64,000 nucleotides of DNA from JANNPJ01 sp965200525 (lineage in GTDB: Bacteria; Actinomycetota; Actinomycetes; Actinomycetales; Kineosporiaceae): positions 2,294,001-2,358,000 of the forward strand of contig OZ241368.1 of the NCBI GenBank assembly GCA_965200525.1. The letters run 5' to 3'. A program made the position numbers and the translations under genes. Positions 36,154 through 43,979 of this stretch are shown here, one piece after another (within the stretch, counting starts at the first letter, position 1; every line of letters starts with the position of its first letter). The notes below the pieces were generated by a model, which was not told the DNA's origin, did not search any database, and saw only the letters and a list, made by a program, of their open reading frames with translations.

Positions 36154-37461
36154 TCAGTTCACCCCAGCACCGCGCGAAACGCCAGTCGGCCGATCGGCCG
36201 GGCCCGGTGTCTCGCCGGCCGGGGTAGCCACGAACGGGTCGGCGACCGGGGTGCCGGCGGCCGGCGTCCAGGGGAACCAGGCCACCGTCCCCAACTGCTC
36301 GGCCCTCAGCCCCTCCGGCGGCACCAGCAGGAATCCGTCGGCCTGGGCCACGCCGCGGAGCATGGCCGACGCCGAGTGGCCGGTCGGCCGGACCGAGCCG
36401 GTCGGGGTGCGGGTGACCGGCGTCAGGAGCCGGGCCCGGGGACGCCGTCCTCGGGCCGGCACCGGCACGTCCTCGCCGACCGGCACACTCCACAGCCCGG
36501 GCCGAGGCGCTCCGGCCAGCCCGGCCAGCACGGGAGCGAGCAGCGTGACGACGCCGACCAGGGCGGCCAGTGGATTGCCGGGCAGGCCGACCAGGGGCCG
36601 CCCGTCCGGAAGCTCGGCCAGCAGCATCGGATGGCCCGGGCGGATGTCGACCGAATCGACCACGATCCGCGCATCCAGCCGGCGCAGGGTGCCCCGCAGG
36701 TGATCAGCGGCGCCCCGGGCCGAACCGCCGGTGGTGACCAGCACCTCGGCCTGCTGGGGACCGTGGGCCCGGACCGCGGCCAGAGTCGTGGCCAGGTCGT
36801 CGGCCACCCGCACCGATCCGGCCGCCCCGCCGCCCAGGGCCTCGATCCAGGCCGGCAACTGGACGCCGAGCGCATCTCGGACCGCGCCGCCCCGAGGTGG
36901 GCCCGCGTCGAGCAGTTCGTCGCCGAGCACCAGCAGCTGAACCCGGGGCCGGGGCCGGACCGGGAGCAGGTCGAACCCGGCCGCCGCGGCCAGGCCGGCG
37001 GTGGTCGGGCGGACCACCGCTCCGGCCGGGACCAGCAGCTCCCCGGCAGTGGCCTCACGACCCCGCCGGCGGACGTCGGACAGGTCGGCCGGCGACGCCG
37101 TGCCGGTGACCGGCCGCAGGTCGTGATCGTCGAACCAGCCCCACTCGGACCGGACGATCCCGGTGGTTCCGGCCGGCACCGCCGCTCCGGTGGCGATCAC
37201 CGCGGCCTCGCCGGGCCGCAGCGGTGCGAGCCGGTCTCCGCCGGCCAGGGACCGGCCGACCATCCGCCAGGGTGGCGGGCCACTGACCGCCCAGCCGTCC
37301 ATCGCCGAGGTGTCGGCCGGCGGCAGATCACCGCCGGCGTGCAGCGCCTCGGCCAGCACGCACCCGATCGCGGCCGACAGCGCGACCAGCTGCGGCGGGA
37401 GCGGCGCCCCGGCCCGGTAGGCCAGGTCGCGGGCCCGTTCCCAGGGAACGGACGACGTCAC
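36154..37461 (-). CDS. moeA: Molybdopterin molybdenumtransferase (MoeA-like)
   Basis: 435-residue enzyme that inserts molybdate into adenylylated molybdopterin. Landmarks: DLPPADTSAMDGWAVSG at residues about 44-60 (MoeA_N), IATGAAVPAGTTGIVR, the MoCF domain VQLLVLGDELLDAG and LVTTGGSARGAADHL, and GRPLVGLPGNPLAALVGV. The usual DPG(D/E) after the substrate loop varies. GTG 37461 overlaps the stop of the DUF6457 gene. It may serve the xanthine dehydrogenase encoded about 10 kb away. The C-terminus has an extra Pro/Gly-rich segment. Confidence 0.88.
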   Translation of the reverse strand: MTSSVPWERARDLAYRAGAPLPPQLVALSAAIGCVLAEALHAGGDLPPADTSAMDGWAVSGPPPWRMVGRSLAGGDRLAPLRPGEAAVIATGAAVPAGTTGIVRSEWGWFDDHDLRPVTGTASPADLSDVRRRGREATAGELLVPAGAVVRPTTAGLAAAAGFDLLPVRPRPRVQLLVLGDELLDAGPPRGGAVRDALGVQLPAWIEALGGGAAGSVRVADDLATTLAAVRAHGPQQAEVLVTTGGSARGAADHLRGTLRRLDARIVVDSVDIRPGHPMLLAELPDGRPLVGLPGNPLAALVGVVTLLAPVLAGLAGAPRPGLWSVPVGEDVPVPARGRRPRARLLTPVTRTPTGSVRPTGHSASAMLRGVAQADGFLLVPPEGLRAEQLGTVAWFPWTPAAGTPVADPFVATPAGETPGPADRPTGVSRGAGVN

Positions 37462-37964
37462 GAACCGGCCGAGGACCCGTCACCGTTGCCGGAGCCGGCC
37501 GACCCGGCCGCCTGCGGGACCGGCTGGCCGGCCGAGGCTGCGCTGTCGAGAACCGAGCTGCCGGGAACCGGCGAACTACCGGGAACCGGCGAACTGCCCG
37601 GTACCGGCGAACTGCCGGGGACCGGAGAGCTGCCCGGCGCCGCCGTGCTGCCGGAGATCGCGCCGTATCCGTGGCTGGCTCCGTTGCCGTTGCCGTTCGC
37701 GCTGACCACGCTCGGATCGGCCGGCGGCAGTTCGGCCGCGATCGCGGCCAGCGCCTCGCGGACCGCCTGGGCCACGGTCTCCCGGCCGCCGCCGCGCATG
37801 CCGGCGGCGTAGCCGACGATGAAGGTGGTGATCGGCGCGGCCGGGCGGGCCACCGCATGGGCGGCGTCCCGAGCCAGATCGAGAATTTCGGAGATCGCGA
37901 TGTCGTCGGGCTTGACGCCGATCTCCTGGCTGAGCTTCGTGACCCAATCGTCGAGCATGCTCAC
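37458..37964 (-). CDS. DUF6457 protein with repetitive tail
   Basis: 168 residues. Residues 1-80 form the DUF6457 domain: LDDWVTKLSQEIGV, LDLARDAAHAVARPAAPITTFIVGYAAGMRGGG, a helical domain regularly found beside mobA in actinobacteria and probably linked to molybdenum-cofactor handling (inference from context). The tail is low complexity, with four PGSSPV repeats coded by 18-bp units, then a Gly/Ser-rich end. GTG 37964 overlaps the mobA stop (GTGA), and its own stop overlaps moeA, so mobA-DUF6457-moeA are coupled. Confidence 0.82.
   Translation of the reverse strand: MSMLDDWVTKLSQEIGVKPDDIAISEILDLARDAAHAVARPAAPITTFIVGYAAGMRGGGRETVAQAVREALAAIAAELPPADPSVVSANGNGNGASHGYGAISGSTAAPGSSPVPGSSPVPGSSPVPGSSPVPGSSVLDSAASAGQPVPQAAGSAGSGNGDGSSAGS
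37561..37632. repeat. 18-bp tandem repeat in the DUF6457 gene
   Basis: Four 18-bp units (consensus ccgggaaccggcgaactg) at 37561, 37579, 37597 and 37615, with a degenerate fifth ahead of them. On the minus strand they encode PGSSPV; the DNA copies differ mostly at silent positions. Confidence 0.88.
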
Positions 37965-38596
37965 CCTTGTCGGTCGAAGTAGGCCCGGGCCGCCGCGAGC
38001 TGTTCCGGGGTGTCGCAGTCTCCTGCGGCTCCCCGGTCGGGGACGGTGACGACGGCGAGCTGGTGTAGCACCAACTTAACCGCCTTCCCGTGGGTCGGCC
38101 CCACCGCGGCCAGAGCAGCACGGATCGGCGCAACGCGGTAGGCCGCCGCGAGCGGCTGCGACCGGCCCTCGGAATCGCTGAACAGAGCGGCATCGGCCTC
38201 AGGTCGGCGGCTCAGAGCGGCCAGCAACCGGACGACGTCGGCCGGGGCCAGCCGAGGCAGATCAGTGGCCAGCACCACGACGGTACCGCTCGCCGACTCG
38301 ATCCCCGGCCGATCGGGCGGCGCGTCGTCCACCTGGGCGTACAGGTGAGCCAGACCGGCCTGAAGGCCGGCCAGCGGACCGCCGCCGGGCGGGTTCTCCC
38401 GGGCCCAGTCGACCGGCCGCGGGGTCGGGCGCGGCTCGCCGACGACCACGGTTCGCTCGGCCGCCTGCGTGGCCAGCAGCACCCGGTCGAGCAGCGCCAG
38501 CCCGGCCACCACCAGGCCGCCCTTGTCCAGGCCGCCCAGCCGGCGCCCCGAACCGCCGGCCAGGATCACCGCATCGAAGGGCTCGACCCCGGCCAC
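37961..38596 (-). CDS. mobA: Molybdenum cofactor guanylyltransferase (MobA-like)
   Basis: 211-residue NTP transferase that attaches GMP to the molybdenum cofactor, or a related MobA-like enzyme (CMP for xanthine-dehydrogenase-type enzymes is made by MocA, a close relative). Motifs: AVILAGGSGRRLGGLDKGGLVVAG, ENPPGGGPLAGLQAGL and VVVLATDLPRLAPADVVRLL. I chose GTG 38596, five bases past the hxlR stop; the frame is open further up but overlaps hxlR. The sequence alone does not separate GMP from CMP transfer; a CMP role would match the neighbouring xanthine dehydrogenase. Confidence 0.85.
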   Translation of the reverse strand: MAGVEPFDAVILAGGSGRRLGGLDKGGLVVAGLALLDRVLLATQAAERTVVVGEPRPTPRPVDWARENPPGGGPLAGLQAGLAHLYAQVDDAPPDRPGIESASGTVVVLATDLPRLAPADVVRLLAALSRRPEADAALFSDSEGRSQPLAAAYRVAPIRAALAAVGPTHGKAVKLVLHQLAVVTVPDRGAAGDCDTPEQLAAARAYFDRQG

Positions 38597-38601
38597 CGGG
38601 A

Positions 38602-38973
38602 TCAGCGGACGGCGTGCAGGGCGTAGGCCCGGCGGGCACCGGCCAGTTCGACGTCGCGGGGCTGGGCCCGGGCCCAGCCGGCGAACATCGGCTCGAAGAG
38701 TGACCGGCCGAGAGCGGTCAGCTCGTACTCGGCCCGCAGCGGGGTCTCGGCGGGGACGGTCCGGGTGATCAGGCCGTCGAGCTCCATCGACCGCAACGAC
38801 TCGGTCAGCACCTTGGCCGTGACCCGGGGCAGGGGCCCACGCAGCTCGGAGAACCGCCGGGGGCCGTCCCGGAGGCAGATCAGGATCTTCGCCGTCCACT
38901 TGTCGCCGACCCGGACCGGACTCGGTTTCTCGTCGCAGTCGGCGAACATCGCGGGGTCGAGGGGCTCGCGCAT
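38602..38973 (-). CDS. HxlR-family transcriptional regulator
   Basis: 123-residue winged-helix regulator. VRVGDKWTAKILICLRDGPRRFSELRGPLPRVTAKVLTESLRSMELDGLITRTV is the HxlR DNA-binding unit; Cys13 (FADCDEKPSP) sits where redox- or ligand-sensing Cys occurs in this family. First gene ahead of mobA, so it may regulate the molybdenum-cofactor genes. Start ATG 38973; the 91-bp gap to the ligD polymerase stop shows nothing further. Confidence 0.88.
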   Translation of the reverse strand: MREPLDPAMFADCDEKPSPVRVGDKWTAKILICLRDGPRRFSELRGPLPRVTAKVLTESLRSMELDGLITRTVPAETPLRAEYELTALGRSLFEPMFAGWARAQPRDVELAGARRAYALHAVR

Positions 38974-39064
38974 CTGCAGAGCCTACGTCGCCCATGGGTC
39001 GGTTTCGTTGCGGGAACCGTACCCGGCTCATTTACCCGGGCCGGCCCAACTCGGCAACTGGTGG

Positions 39065-39997
39065 TCAGCTCGTTCGGACCCGCGGCCCGGCCCCGAGTTT
39101 CGAGCCCGCCGCCAGCAGCCCGGCCAGCGGGTCGCCGTCCTGCTGCAATCGGTCCAGCACGTCGGCGAACTCGAGCTGCCGCAGCGATCCGGGGTCGTCC
39201 AGTTCGTCCCAGCTGCGCGGCGCGGCCACCGTGGGGCGGTCCCGGCCGCGGGGCGAGAACGGGCAGATCGTGGTTTTGGCCGAATGGTTCTGGCTCCAGT
39301 CGAGCAGCACCTTGCCGCCGCGCAGGTTCTTGGTCATTCGGGACACCACCAGCTTGGGCAGCTCCCGCTCGAGCTGCTCGGCCAGCCGGTGGGCGTACTC
39401 CCGCACAGTGGTCGCGTCCTGCCGGCCGGACACCGCGGCGTACAGCTGCATGCCCTTGCCGCCGCTCGACACCGGCACGCTGTCCAGCCCGTCGGCGGTC
39501 AGTTTCTCGCGCACGGCCAGGGCCACCTCGGCACATTCCGGCAGCCCGGCCGGCGGCCCCGGGTCGAGGTCGATCACCAACAGGTCCGGATCGTGGACGG
39601 CGCCCCGCGGCCCGACCCGCCACTGCGGCACGTGCAGCTCCAGGGCGGCCAGGTTGGCCGCCCAGATCAGCCCGGCCAGGTCGTCGATCAGCGGGTAGGT
39701 GACCTCCTCGCGGTCCTTGGTGCTGCCGGGCGCGGGCAGGGTGACCCGCCGCAGCCAGGTCGGCGCCCCGCGGGGCACGTTCTTCTCGAAGAACATCGGC
39801 CCGGCGGTGCCGTCGGGCCAGCGCTTGCGGGTGGTCGGCCGGTCCTTCAGGTGGGCCAGCAGCACCTCGCCCACCCCGGTCAGGTAGTGCAGCACCTCGC
39901 CCTTGGTCGTGCCGGTCTGCGGGTAGAGCACCTTGTCGAGGTTGCGCAGCCGCATGGTCCGGCCCTCGACCTCGACGAACTGTTCCTGATCAGCCAC
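39065..39997 (-). CDS. LigD polymerase/primase domain protein
   Basis: 310-residue archaeo-eukaryotic primase-like polymerase (LigD-POL) that fills ends during non-homologous end joining. The catalytic Asp pair is in DLLVIDLDPGPP, followed by SSGGKGMQLYAAVSG and the metal/nucleotide region VLLDWSQNHSAKTTICPFSPRG with PRSWDEL. It is a stand-alone polypeptide; in M. tuberculosis the same domain is fused to nuclease and ligase domains. GTG 39997 is 14 bases past the stop of the ligase gene, so the two form an operon opposite ku. Confidence 0.92.
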   Translation of the reverse strand: MADQEQFVEVEGRTMRLRNLDKVLYPQTGTTKGEVLHYLTGVGEVLLAHLKDRPTTRKRWPDGTAGPMFFEKNVPRGAPTWLRRVTLPAPGSTKDREEVTYPLIDDLAGLIWAANLAALELHVPQWRVGPRGAVHDPDLLVIDLDPGPPAGLPECAEVALAVREKLTADGLDSVPVSSGGKGMQLYAAVSGRQDATTVREYAHRLAEQLERELPKLVVSRMTKNLRGGKVLLDWSQNHSAKTTICPFSPRGRDRPTVAAPRSWDELDDPGSLRQLEFADVLDRLQQDGDPLAGLLAAGSKLGAGPRVRTS

Positions 39998-40011
39998 GGT
40001 TCACCGGCCCC

Positions 40012-40980
40012 TCACTCGTCGCGCACGTCGTCGGGTTCGACGTCGGGCCGGATCCCCCGGAACACCGGCTGGCGCAGCCGGCCGTCCCTGGTCCGACCCA
40101 GATGACGCACCTCGATCACCACTTCCGGCCGCACCCAGGTGGTGCCCAGGGCATCCTCCCGCGGGATGTCATCGTCGAACGGCGAGCTCGCCCGCGCCAG
40201 CGGACCGAGCAGCCGGTGCAGGTCGGCCTGGGCCCCGGCGGCGACCAGCCCGCTGCCCACCCGGCCCGCGAACCGCAGGTGACGGCGTCCGACCGGGTCG
40301 TCGGTCCAGACCCCGAGCAGCAGGGCACCGATCCGGGTGGCCGCGCTGGTCTCCGGCCGCCAGCCGCCGACAACGCAGGACTGGACCCGCCGGTGAGCCA
40401 GCTTGAGCCAGTCCGAGCTGCGGGCGCCGGGCCGGTAGGACGACGTGCGCCGCTTGGCCACCACCCCCTCCAGACCGTGCTCCAGGGTCGCGCTGAGCAG
40501 CGACTCCACGTCCTCGTGAACCGGTGAAAGCTGCCACTGAGCCCCCGACGGGCCGAGCCGCTCCAGGGCCTGCCGCCGCTCCTGCCAGGGCCGGCTCATC
40601 AGGTCGACGCCGTACAACCGCAGGGCGTCGAACGCGATCAGGGACGCCGGGGCCTGGGCCGCCAGGGCCGCCGCCTTCCGGGCGTCCCGCACGTGGAACC
40701 GCTCGGCCAGCGCCTCGAACGACGGGATGCCGCCGGCCAGCACCACGATCTCGCCGTCCAGCAGGACGTCGGGGTGGGCGGCTCCGAGCGCGGCCAGCTC
40801 CGGAAAGGCCACGGTGATGTCCCGCTCGGTCCGGCTGTGCAGGCTCACCTCGCCGTCGTGGATGTCGGCCAGCACACGCATGCCGTCCCATTTGACCTCG
40901 TAGGCCCAGCGAGCGCCGTCCGCGGGCAGACCCTTCGCCGGGTCGGCGGCGGTGGCGAGCATCGGGCGCATGCCGACCAT
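40012..40980 (-). CDS. ATP-dependent DNA ligase, LigD-type ligase domain
   Basis: 322-residue ligase. The AMP-accepting Lys is in YEVKWDGMRVLA (motif I), motif III/IIIa VLLDGEIVVL and SLIAFDALRLYGVDL, motif IV GLEGVVAKRRTSSYRPG, motif V DWLKLAHRR, then an OB-fold C-terminal domain. It seals breaks bridged by Ku. ATG 40980 has GCGGAG seven bases ahead; the longer frame to 41088 is Ser/Pro-rich and lacks a ribosome site. Divergent from ku across a 203-bp gap that should hold both promoters. Confidence 0.92.
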   Translation of the reverse strand: MVGMRPMLATAADPAKGLPADGARWAYEVKWDGMRVLADIHDGEVSLHSRTERDITVAFPELAALGAAHPDVLLDGEIVVLAGGIPSFEALAERFHVRDARKAAALAAQAPASLIAFDALRLYGVDLMSRPWQERRQALERLGPSGAQWQLSPVHEDVESLLSATLEHGLEGVVAKRRTSSYRPGARSSDWLKLAHRRVQSCVVGGWRPETSAATRIGALLLGVWTDDPVGRRHLRFAGRVGSGLVAAGAQADLHRLLGPLARASSPFDDDIPREDALGTTWVRPEVVIEVRHLGRTRDGRLRQPVFRGIRPDVEPDDVRDE

Positions 40981-41183
40981 GCTGGACTCCGCGGTGGGCG
41001 GGCGGCCACCGGGACCCACCGAACGGACGACCGATGAGTTCTGCGGACACGCCCGGTCTGAGGTGGGTGACCCGCTGAGGTAGCGCACCCGGTACCCCTC
41101 AGGTCATGCTGGACAAAGGTCTCTGCAGATCGGTCCGTCCGACGACGAGTCCCAGGGTCGACGCGTAACCGAGGAGGACACCC

Positions 41184-42206
41184 ATGCGAGCGATCTGGAA
41201 GGGCGCGGTCTCCTTCGGCCTCGTCAACGTTCCGGTCCGGCTGTTCGCGGCCACCCAGGAGCACGACATCCGGTTCCATCAGGTGCACCGGGCCGACGGC
41301 GGGCGAATCCGGATGAAGCGGATCTGCAGCGTCTGCGGCGAAGAGGTGTCCTACGACCAGCTGGCCAAGGGCTACGAGGCCGAGGACGGCCGGCTGGTGG
41401 TGCTGACCGACGAGGACTTCGACTCGCTGCCCCTGGCCACCGGCCACGAGATCGACGTGGTCGAGTTCGTGCCCAGCGGGCAGGTCGACCCCATCCTGTT
41501 CGGCCGCTCCTACTACCTCGAGCCGGACGCGCGGGCAGCCAAGCCCTACGCCCTGCTGCGCGAGGCGCTGGAGACCACCGAGCGGGTCGCCGTGGTCAAG
41601 GTGGCCTTGCGGCAACGCGAGTCGCTGGCCGTGCTCCGGGTTCGGGATCGAGTGATCATCCTGCAGACCCTGCTCTGGCCCGACGAGATCCGGGCCGCCG
41701 ACTTCGCCATCCTGGACGAGGACGTCGAGTTGCGGCCTCAGGAGCTGCGGATGGCAGCGTCCCTGGTCGACAGCATGGCCACCGACTTCGAGCCGGACAA
41801 CTTCGAGGACGACTACCAGAAGGCGTTGTTCGATCTGGTCGAGGCCAAACTTGAGGGAGTGGCGCCGGTTCCGGTGCAGACCACCGAGGAGGCCAGCACC
41901 GAGGTGGTCGACCTGCTGAGCGCGTTGCAGGCCAGCGTCGACCGGGCCCGGGCCTCGCGCGGCGAGGGCGGCTCGGCGTCCAAGACCGCCGAGAAGACGA
42001 CAACCAAGAAGGCGGCGCCGGCCAAGGCGGCGGCCTCGGCCGCGCAGAAGTCGACGCCGGCCACCAAGGCTTCGGCTCGAAAGGCCCCGGCCAAGGCCGC
42101 GAGCAAGGCCCCGGCGAGCAAGGCCACCCCGGCCAAGTCCACCGCGGCCAAGAAGACCGCCAAGGCGCCCGCCGCCAAGAAGACCCCCACCCGCCGCTCC
42201 GCCTGA
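41184..42206 (+). CDS. ku: DNA-end-binding protein Ku
   Basis: 340-residue homodimeric ring protein that binds DNA ends and recruits LigD. It starts MRAIWKGAVSFGLVNVPVRLF, the bacterial Ku signature, with FHQVHRADGGRIRMKRIC and a core to about residue 265. The remaining 70-75 residues are an Ala/Lys/Pro tail with repeats such as KAPAKAASKAPASKATPAKS, like the lysine-rich tails of mycobacterial and Streptomyces Ku that add DNA binding. ATG 41184 follows GAGGAGGACACCC. A 16-bp minisatellite begins nine bases after the stop. Confidence 0.96.
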   Translation: MRAIWKGAVSFGLVNVPVRLFAATQEHDIRFHQVHRADGGRIRMKRICSVCGEEVSYDQLAKGYEAEDGRLVVLTDEDFDSLPLATGHEIDVVEFVPSGQVDPILFGRSYYLEPDARAAKPYALLREALETTERVAVVKVALRQRESLAVLRVRDRVIILQTLLWPDEIRAADFAILDEDVELRPQELRMAASLVDSMATDFEPDNFEDDYQKALFDLVEAKLEGVAPVPVQTTEEASTEVVDLLSALQASVDRARASRGEGGSASKTAEKTTTKKAAPAKAAASAAQKSTPATKASARKAPAKAASKAPASKATPAKSTAAKKTAKAPAAKKTPTRRSA

Positions 42207-42214
42207 CCCGCGCC

Positions 42215-42310
42215 CGCTCCACCCCAACCCCGCTCCACCCCAACCCCGCTCCACCCCAACCCCGCTCCACCCCAACCCCGCTCCACCCCAACCCCGCTCC
42301 ACCCCAACCC
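42215..42310. repeat. 16-bp minisatellite downstream of ku, six exact copies
   Basis: The unit cgctccaccccaaccc is repeated six times without error from 42215, then degenerates. It is strongly strand-biased (almost only C, A and T on the plus strand; G, T and A on the minus). It starts directly after the ku stop and lies in a 394-bp gene-free region. Confidence 0.95.
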
Positions 42311-42434
42311 CCCGCTCCCCCCGAGCCGAAGCCGCCAACTGCCCCGACCCGCCGAATCCTGCCCACCGGCCTCTCTGTCTCCGCCGAGTCGGAGCGAGCA
42401 GGCCGCAACCCGGTCAGCGCCTTCCTGGCACGGT

Positions 42435-42458
42435 GGCCAACTGGAGCAAAGTCGGAGC
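42435..42458 (+). repeat. 24-bp dispersed element, copy A (upstream of DUF559-like gene)
   Basis: Begins GGCCAACTGGAG and ends CAAAGTCGGAGC. It matches copy B (inverted, 43717-43740) at 21 of 24 positions and copy C (43786-43809) at 23 of 24. A weaker fragment (GAGTCGGAGCGAGCAGG) lies at about 42386. The rest of the 42311-42600 gap shows no gene. Confidence 0.8.
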
Positions 42459-42600
42459 AAGCAGGGAGCGGGCAGCGGCTCACGACGTCCCGGCCGGTCA
42501 TCCCCAGGCTTTTCCACAGGCCGAGCCTCCCTCGGCCCGTCGTCCACAGATCGGCGATCGGGGCCTCGCTACCGACTCGGGCCGAGGGCAGAGTCCAGGC

Positions 42601-43755
42601 ATGGCTGAGAGCGAGATCTTCACCCGGGCCCAGCTTCGAGCGGCTGGCCTGACCGATCGTCAGGTTGACGGGCGGTTGGCCTCCGGCCTGCTGGTCGCCG
42701 AACGCCGCGGCATTCTGCGGCGGCAGGCCGGCCGGAGCAAACCAGACGAGTCCCGGCGTCCTGCGCACCGGAGCACTCAAGCCATGTCCCCGCAGCCCAC
42801 AGACCGAACCACGCAAGGCATGTCCCCGCAGCCTGCGGACCGCACTACGCAAGCCCTCTCGCGGCACCCGGCCGACCGGCCGATGCGAGCTCTGGTGGCC
42901 CAGCCGGATGTGCCCCTCGAGGTCCGGGCCGCCCCGCTGGCCAGCCCCGGCCGGGAGCTGGCGGTCAGTCACGCCACCGCCGCCCGGCTGTACGGGTTGC
43001 CGGAGCCTCTCGTCGGATGGCCTCGGCCGGAGTTCACGGCTTCGAGCGGTCCGACTCGCAAGCGCAGCGGCATCTGGATCCGGGTCGCGGCCTTGGACGA
43101 CGACCAGGTCGGTGAGCATCTCGGCATCTCGCTGACCTCTCCCGGCCGGACCGTGGCCGACTGCCTCAGTACCCTTCCCGGCCGCGACGGCCTGGCCATC
43201 GCCGACGCGGCTCTGCGCCGGGGCCCGGTCTCGCCGGAGGTCATGCTGGAGACGCTGGGCCGGCAGGCCCGCTGGCCGGGCGTGGGACTAGCCCGGCAGA
43301 TCCTGGCCCTGGCCGAGCCTCGCCGGGAGTCACCCCTGGAGTCGTGGTCGGCCTGGGCGTTCGCGCACACGGGTGTCCCGGCACCGCAGTGGCAGGTCGA
43401 GGTCCGCGATCTCGAGGGGCGGCTGGTCGGCCGGGTCGACTGCTGGTGGCCGGCCGGCCTGGCCGGCGAGGCCGACGGCCGGGCCAAGTACGCCTTGGCC
43501 GCGGCCGAGCGCGCCGGCGACAGCCAGGCCGAGAACCTCTTCGCCGTCCTGCAGGCCGAGAGGATCCGCGAGCAGCGACTGCGGGAGTCCGGTGCGGACG
43601 TCGTCCGCTGGTCGGCCGCCGATGTGATCAGAATCGAGGCGGCCCGCCAACTCGCTCGCAGGCTCCAGGGGGCGCTGGCCCTGGCTGAGCAAGGCCTGCG
43701 GTTCAGCGGTCACGCCGCTCCGGCTTTGCTCCCGTTGACCACGGCCGCACGGTGA
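42601..43755 (+). CDS. AbiEi-type wHTH / DUF559-like protein
   Basis: 384-residue protein of a family abundant in actinobacteria. Residues 1-45 resemble the AbiEi_4 winged helix (FTRAQLRAAGLTDRQVDGRLASG, VAERRGILRRQ). Residues about 56-103 are four 12-residue repeats of the form ADRTTQAMSPQP. A middle region has ELAVSHATAARLYGLPEP. The C-terminal 120 residues look like a PD-(D/E)XK nuclease fold: SPLESWSAWAFAHTG, RVDCWW, GEADGRAKY, and SGADVVRW. Activity is not established; roles as a nuclease-like accessory or antitoxin-like protein are both proposed for relatives. ATG 42601. It is flanked by inverted copies of a 24-bp element, and its C-terminal codons include copy B. Confidence 0.78.
   Translation: MAESEIFTRAQLRAAGLTDRQVDGRLASGLLVAERRGILRRQAGRSKPDESRRPAHRSTQAMSPQPTDRTTQGMSPQPADRTTQALSRHPADRPMRALVAQPDVPLEVRAAPLASPGRELAVSHATAARLYGLPEPLVGWPRPEFTASSGPTRKRSGIWIRVAALDDDQVGEHLGISLTSPGRTVADCLSTLPGRDGLAIADAALRRGPVSPEVMLETLGRQARWPGVGLARQILALAEPRRESPLESWSAWAFAHTGVPAPQWQVEVRDLEGRLVGRVDCWWPAGLAGEADGRAKYALAAAERAGDSQAENLFAVLQAERIREQRLRESGADVVRWSAADVIRIEAARQLARRLQGALALAEQGLRFSGHAAPALLPLTTAAR
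43717..43740 (-). repeat. 24-bp dispersed element, copy B (inverted, inside gene 3' end)
   Basis: On the minus strand it begins GGTCAACGGGAG and ends CAAAGCCGGAGC. It encodes part of the DUF559-like C-terminus (APALLPLTT). It forms an inverted pair with copy A, 1.26 kb upstream, and with copy C, 45 bases downstream, where it could fold into a long hairpin. Confidence 0.8.
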
Positions 43756-43785
43756 GAAGCAGCTCGCATCCGGCCACGAGCACGG

Positions 43786-43809
43786 GGCCAACGGGAGCAA
43801 AGTCGGAGC
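43786..43809 (+). repeat. 24-bp dispersed element, copy C
   Basis: Begins GGCCAACGGGAG and ends CAAAGTCGGAGC; pairs with copy B at 22 of 24 positions across a 45-base loop, which may act as a terminator for the DUF559-like gene. Confidence 0.8.
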
Positions 43810-43858
43810 GAGGTCGCGATACCTCGGGGAGTAGCAACCTCAACCCAAGGCATAGCGG

Positions 43859-43979
43859 CCCAGACCAGGGCGTGGCGACGCCAGACCAAGGCGGACGCCA
43901 GACCAAGGCGTTACGGGGCTCGGCCCAAGGCGTTGCGGGCTCGGCCCAGGGCGGTGCGGGCTCAGACCAGGGCGTGGCG
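43859..43979. repeat. About six 21-bp imperfect repeats ending in the purA 3' end
   Basis: Units start at 43859, 43879 (short), 43896, 43917, 43938 and 43959; the 43917 unit begins ggctcggcccaaggcgttg. The last unit covers the PurA stop and its final codons (RHALV), so the array looks like decayed duplications of the purA end. Most of the 206-bp gap 43756-43961 is this array plus copy C of the 24-bp element. Confidence 0.8.

Noticed and set aside
42215..42310. CRISPR array
   Set aside because: Units are directly adjacent with no spacers, and no cas genes are nearby; it is a minisatellite.
42435..43809. Insertion sequence
   Set aside because: Inverted copies of a 24-bp element flank the gene, but there is no transposase and no target duplication was seen.
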